The translations under genes were made by a program, and so were the position numbers. Source: Gemmatimonadota bacterium (GTDB lineage: Bacteria > Gemmatimonadota > Gemmatimonadetes > Gemmatimonadales > GWC2-71-9). Taken from it: a stretch of DNA of 9,765 nucleotides. The notes beneath the pieces were generated by a model that saw only the letters and a list, made by a program, of their open reading frames with translations, was not told the origin of the DNA and made no database searches. Location: NCBI GenBank assembly GCA_003220975.1, contig QHTX01000049.1, forward strand, positions 5,142 through 14,906, in the 5' to 3' direction. This document shows positions 6,256 through 9,765 of the stretch, one piece after another; within the stretch, counting starts at the first letter, position 1, and each line of letters starts with the position of its first letter.

Positions 6256-6263
6256 GAGGAGGG
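6256..6263 (+). promoter_or_regulatory. Ribosome binding site of the efflux adaptor gene
   Basis: GAGGAGGG lies 7 nt before the ATG at 6271. It decides the start in favour of MKRLIKP and against upstream in-frame codons such as the ATG at 6109, which falls inside the terminator hairpin. Confidence 0.75.
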
Positions 6264-6270
6264 TGCTGTC

Positions 6271-7404
6271 ATGAAGCGACTGATCAAACCGGTGAGCTGG
6301 CTCGGGGCCGTGGCCGGGGTGCTGTTGCTCGCGGGCGCCGTGGCGGCCCGGTCGCGCACCCCTGCCGCGCCTGGAGCTCCGCCGCCGCCGGAAGTCACGG
6401 TTATCACGGTGGCCCCCCAGACGGTCGCGGCCCAGTACGAGTACGTGGGGCAGGCGGAGGCGTCGCGCCGGGTGGAGGTCCGCTCGCAGGTCACCGGGGT
6501 GATCGTCGCGCGGCCCTACACCGAGGGCACCGACGTCGCGCAGGGCGCCCTGCTCTTCCGGATCGACCCCACGACCTACGAGGCGGCGTATCGCAGCGCG
6601 CAGGCCCGCCTCGCCAACGCGCAGCGCACGCTGGCGCGGCTCAAGCCGCTCCTGGCCGCGCGCGCCGTCGCGCAGAAGGACGTCGACGACGCCCAGACGG
6701 ACGTGGATCAGGCGCAGGCGGCGTTCGACCAGGCGAAGAAAGACTACGACGACACGTTCGTCCGCGCCGAGATCGCGGGCCGCGCCGGTCGCGCGCTCCT
6801 GGAGCTCGGTGGGCGGGTCACCGGCCCCGGCGACCTGCTGACGACCGTGGAGCAGGTGGACCCCATCTACGTGAACTTCAGCCCGTCCGACCAGGACGTG
6901 CTGCGCTGGCGCCGCGACGCCGCGGATGGCCGGCTCGTCATGCCGCGGGGGGCGCTGACCGTGCAGGTGACCCTCGCCGACGGGACGGTCTATCCGCGGA
7001 CCGGCACGCTCAACTTCACCGACCTCGCGCTGCAGCCGGTCACGGGCACGCAGCAACTCCGCGCCGAGCTGAGGAACCCCCAGCACCTGCTGCTCCCCGG
7101 GCAGTTCGTGCGGGTGCGACTCCTGGGCCTGAAACAGCCCGGCGCGATTCTGGTGCCGCAGCGGGCCGTGCTGCAGGGCCTCGGAGGGGCGTTCGTCTAC
7201 GTGTTGGACGCAGGCGACAAGGTGGCAACGCGCAATGTGACCGCGACGTCGTGGGACGGCGGGTCGTGGCTGATCGAGCAGGGGCTCGCGGCGGGCGACC
7301 GCGTCGTCGTTGACGGCGTCCAGCAGGTCGCGCCCGGGTCACCCGTCCGCGCCGTCGCGTACCAGCCGGCCGCCGACGGCGCCGCCGCTCGGAGCACCCC
7401 GTGA
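6271..7404 (+). CDS. RND efflux periplasmic adaptor (AcrA/MexA type, HlyD-like)
   Basis: 377 residues, similar in length to AcrA and MexA. It would link the inner-membrane RND pump to an outer-membrane channel of the TolC family in the periplasm. Features in order: basic N-terminus and hydrophobic segment (about 7-26), a Pro/Ala-rich linker, first lipoyl half-motif (about 60-100, EVRSQVTGVIVARPYTEGTDV, then LFRIDP), a coiled-coil hairpin (about 103-162, rich in Ala, Gln and Asp), second lipoyl half (AEIAGRAGRALLELGG, then VEQVDPIYVNFS), beta-barrel with LLPGQFVRVRL (274-284) and a membrane-proximal domain (about 290-365, VPQRAV and GLAAGDRVVV). Unlike AcrA and MexA it has no lipobox cysteine, and no cysteine at all, so it is probably held by its N-terminal membrane segment or is free in the periplasm. 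Its stop overlaps the pump start by 4 nt, indicating tight coupling. Confidence 0.93.
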   Translation: MKRLIKPVSWLGAVAGVLLLAGAVAARSRTPAAPGAPPPPEVTVITVAPQTVAAQYEYVGQAEASRRVEVRSQVTGVIVARPYTEGTDVAQGALLFRIDPTTYEAAYRSAQARLANAQRTLARLKPLLAARAVAQKDVDDAQTDVDQAQAAFDQAKKDYDDTFVRAEIAGRAGRALLELGGRVTGPGDLLTTVEQVDPIYVNFSPSDQDVLRWRRDAADGRLVMPRGALTVQVTLADGTVYPRTGTLNFTDLALQPVTGTQQLRAELRNPQHLLLPGQFVRVRLLGLKQPGAILVPQRAVLQGLGGAFVYVLDAGDKVATRNVTATSWDGGSWLIEQGLAAGDRVVVDGVQQVAPGSPVRAVAYQPAADGAAARSTP

Positions 7405-9765
7405 GCGACACGCCGCAGATTCGCAACGTCTTCATCCGGCGCCCGATCTTCTCGGGCGTGATCTCGATCGTGATCGTGCTGCTGGGGCTGTTCTCGCTCG
7501 GCACGCTGCCCGTGAACAGCTACCCGGCGCTCACGCCTCCCGAGATCCAGGTGCAGGCCGTGTACCCCGGCGCGACGGCGCAGGACGTCGCCGCGGCCGT
7601 CGCCGCGCCGATCGAACAGCAGCTGTCGGGGCTCGAGGGGCTGCTCTACTTCAAGTCGTCGAACTCGAGCGACGGCATCATGAACCTGTCGGTCTACTTC
7701 GACGTGTCGCGCGACCCGGACCTCGCGGCCGTGGACGTGCAGAACCAGATCGCGCTCGCGGAACCGCAGCTGCCGCAGGAGGTCGTGCGCAACGGGATCA
7801 CGGTGCGGAAGCGCCAGACCGCGATCCTCGTGGTGGGCGCGCTCACCGCCGACGACCCGCGGTTCGACGCCGAGTACCTGAGCAACTACTCGAAGATCTA
7901 CCTCGAGGACGAGCTGAAGCGGATCCCGGGCGTGGGCGACGCGCAGACCGTGGGCCAGCTCGAGTTCTCGATGCTCTTGAGCCTCGACCCCGACCGCATG
8001 GCGCAGCTCGGGCTCACCGTCGGGGACGTCGCCGCCGCCGTACAGGAGCAGAACGCCACGAACCCCGCCGGGCGCATCGGGCGCGAGCCCTCGCCGCCCG
8101 GCACCGAGCTCACGATCCCCGTGGTCACGGCGGGCCGGCTCAAAGATCCGGCCGAATTCGGGCGGATCATCGTGCGGGGGCGGCCGGACGGCTCGCTGGT
8201 GCGCGTCAACGACATCGGTGAGGTCCGGTTGGGGGCCCGCAACTACGACGTCGTGGGGCGGCTCGACGGCAAGCCCACGGCCCTCTTTCTCGTCTTCCTG
8301 CGGCCCGGAGCGAACGCGCTCCAGGTCAAGCAGGCGGTGCTGCAGCGCATGGGTGAGCTCGCCCGGAGCTTCCCCGCCGGCGTCCACTGGTCGGTCCCGT
8401 TCGACACGACCCCGTACATCACCGCCTCGATCCACGAGGTCGTGAAGACGCTGTTCGAGGCCATGCTGCTCGTGACGCTCGTGGTGTTCGTCTTCCTGCA
8501 GAGCTGGCGGGCGACACTCATCCCCGTGCTCGCCGTGCCCGTCTCGGTCATCGGCGCCTTCTTCGGCATGCGGGTGCTCGGCTTCTCGATCAACCTGCTG
8601 ACGCTGTTCGGGCTGGTCCTGGCGATCGGGATCGTGGTGGACGACGCCATCGTGGTGATCGAAAACGTGGAGCGCATCATGGCGAGCGAGGGCGTGTCGC
8701 CCGCGGTGGCCGCGGACCGGGCGATGCGCCAGGTCAGCCGGGCCCTGATCGCCATCGTGCTCGTCCTGTGCTCCGTGTTCGTCCCCGTGGCCTTCCTGGG
8801 GGGCATCACCGGCCTGATGTACCGGCAATTCGCCATGACGATCGCGGTCGCGGTGGTCCTGTCGGGGATCGTGGCGCTGACCCTGACCCCGGCGCTGTGC
8901 GCGGTGCTGTTGCGACCCGCCGCGGAGCGGTCCGCCACGCGGTCCCGGCTGGGCCGGTTCTTCGCGCGATTCAACCAGGGCTTCCGCGCGGCGACCGAGC
9001 GCTACCTCGGCGCCGCGGGCCGCGTGATCGACCGTCCACGCACCTTCTTCGCCGCGTTCGGGGTGGTCCTCGCGCTGCTCTTCGTGCTGATGCGCGTCGT
9101 GCCCAGCGGGTTCATCCCCAGCGAGGACAAAGGCTACTTCGCGATGCTCGTGGAGCTGCCGGACGACGCCTCGCGCCAGCGCACCGAGGGGGTCGTGAGC
9201 GGGATCGAAGGATTCCTGAAGCAGCAGCCGGCCATCAATCACGTCGTCTCGCTCGTGGGGCTCAACTTCATCCAGAACGCGAACCAGACGAACGCCGCGA
9301 TCATCTTCGTCAACATGAAGCCGTGGGACGAACGCACGTCCCGGAGGGATCAGATCGACGCGGTGCTCGGCGCGGTCAACGGCTACCTGTTCGGCATGCG
9401 AAACGCGCGCGGGTTCGCGTTCAATCTGCCGGAGATCATCGGGCTGGGCACGAACGCCGGCCTCGAGATGAACCTGCAGGATCGCGGGGTGAACGACGTG
9501 AAGCGGTTCGCCGCGCTCGTCAATGATTTCACACGAGATGCGAACGGCAGTCCGGACCTGCGGGGCGTGTACTCGACCATTCGGGTGAACACGCCACAGC
9601 TCTACGTCCACGTGGACCGGGAGAAGGCCAAGGCACTGGGGGTCTCCCTCACGGACCTGTTCCAGACGCTGCAGGCGTTCCTGTCCACGCTCTACATCAA
9701 CGACTTCAACCTGTACGGCAAGACGTACCGGGTGCCGGCGGAGGCGCAGCCCAAGTACCGCCAGA
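7401..9765 (+). CDS. RND efflux inner-membrane pump (AcrB/MexB type, HAE1), 3' end missing
   Basis: 788 residues are visible of an expected 1,030-1,060; the frame is open to the window edge. The protein is a proton-driven trimeric exporter of drugs or other amphiphilic compounds. The N-terminus SDTPQIRNVFIRRPIFSGVIS and NSYPALTPPEIQVQAVYPGA are classic for HAE1 pumps. TM1 spans about 16-36, followed by the first porter region, with QQLSGLEGLLYFKSSNSSDG and later ELKRIPGVGDAQTVG. TM2-TM6 lie at about 350-510, and the proton-relay pair Asp414-Asp415 in GIVVDDAIVVIENVER matches AcrB D407/D408. TM7 is at about 548-566, then the second porter region with PEIIGLGTNAGLEMNLQDRG and REKAKALGVSLTDLFQTL. 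The relay lysine and later helices would be beyond the window. The start is GTG overlapping the adaptor stop (GTGA), with GGAG at 7391-7394. Substrates cannot be inferred, and no outer-membrane partner gene is in view. Confidence 0.95.
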   Translation, partial: MSDTPQIRNVFIRRPIFSGVISIVIVLLGLFSLGTLPVNSYPALTPPEIQVQAVYPGATAQDVAAAVAAPIEQQLSGLEGLLYFKSSNSSDGIMNLSVYFDVSRDPDLAAVDVQNQIALAEPQLPQEVVRNGITVRKRQTAILVVGALTADDPRFDAEYLSNYSKIYLEDELKRIPGVGDAQTVGQLEFSMLLSLDPDRMAQLGLTVGDVAAAVQEQNATNPAGRIGREPSPPGTELTIPVVTAGRLKDPAEFGRIIVRGRPDGSLVRVNDIGEVRLGARNYDVVGRLDGKPTALFLVFLRPGANALQVKQAVLQRMGELARSFPAGVHWSVPFDTTPYITASIHEVVKTLFEAMLLVTLVVFVFLQSWRATLIPVLAVPVSVIGAFFGMRVLGFSINLLTLFGLVLAIGIVVDDAIVVIENVERIMASEGVSPAVAADRAMRQVSRALIAIVLVLCSVFVPVAFLGGITGLMYRQFAMTIAVAVVLSGIVALTLTPALCAVLLRPAAERSATRSRLGRFFARFNQGFRAATERYLGAAGRVIDRPRTFFAAFGVVLALLFVLMRVVPSGFIPSEDKGYFAMLVELPDDASRQRTEGVVSGIEGFLKQQPAINHVVSLVGLNFIQNANQTNAAIIFVNMKPWDERTSRRDQIDAVLGAVNGYLFGMRNARGFAFNLPEIIGLGTNAGLEMNLQDRGVNDVKRFAALVNDFTRDANGSPDLRGVYSTIRVNTPQLYVHVDREKAKALGVSLTDLFQTLQAFLSTLYINDFNLYGKTYRVPAEAQPKYRQ

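Noticed and set aside
6109..6270. Extended N-terminus of the efflux adaptor from an ATG or GTG far upstream
   Set aside because: This region overlaps the hairpin and would precede the hydrophobic N-terminus with unrelated sequence. A strong GAGGAGGG site supports the ATG at 6271.
7197..9611. Very long open frame on the minus strand (about 800 codons) antisense to the RND pump
   Set aside because: It is rich in Arg, His, Asp, Glu and Val in the pattern produced by reading GC-rich codons backwards, has no recognisable domain, and lies exactly over the strongly supported adaptor end and pump gene.

Overview
The window is uniformly GC-rich, densely packed bacterial DNA from a Gram-negative (diderm) organism: it carries three predicted outer-membrane proteins and a tripartite RND efflux pump. 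Two of the signal peptides end in a short '...RAQ' or '...RGQ' cleavage region, which, with the GC content and gene style, suggests Gemmatimonadota or a similar phylum. This is an impression, not a proof. No rRNA, tRNA, CRISPR array, insertion sequence or phage gene is visible.

Left part (1-3845) is a sugar import and catabolism block. It starts inside a MalG-type sugar ABC permease (1-384), whose stop codon overlaps the start of a 6-phosphofructokinase gene (381-1358). A GH1 beta-glycosidase lies on the opposite strand (1330-2700) and overlaps the phosphofructokinase gene tail to tail by 29 nt. A UgpC/MsmX/MalK-type ATPase (2718-3845) starts only 17 nt from the glycosidase start, facing away. 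A plausible pathway is ABC uptake of an unphosphorylated beta-linked oligosaccharide, cytoplasmic hydrolysis by the glycosidase, then glycolysis through phosphofructokinase. The binding protein and the other permease would lie upstream of the window.

Middle part (3849-6073) is a cluster of outer-membrane proteins. A beta-barrel gene on the minus strand (3849-4634) is divergent from a DUF1207-family gene (4655-5459). The DUF1207 gene carries a clear single-base frameshift near 5235-5237. A small OmpA-like or porin-like barrel follows (5486-6073). Because of the frameshift, one open frame runs from the first half of the DUF1207 gene straight into the small barrel, so an automatic caller would report a false fusion. 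A strong GC hairpin follows the barrel gene.

Right part (6271-9765) is an RND multidrug-type efflux operon: an AcrA/MexA-like adaptor, then an AcrB/MexB-like inner-membrane pump that overlaps it by 4 nt (GTGA, GTG start) and runs off the window end with 788 residues seen. No outer-membrane channel gene or local regulator is visible inside the window.

I see no convincing undescribed system. The points most worth a second look are the frameshifted DUF1207 gene, the active-site substitutions in phosphofructokinase and its coupling to a sugar permease, the very short divergent start regions, and a palindrome plus a shared 9-mer in two intergenic regions.
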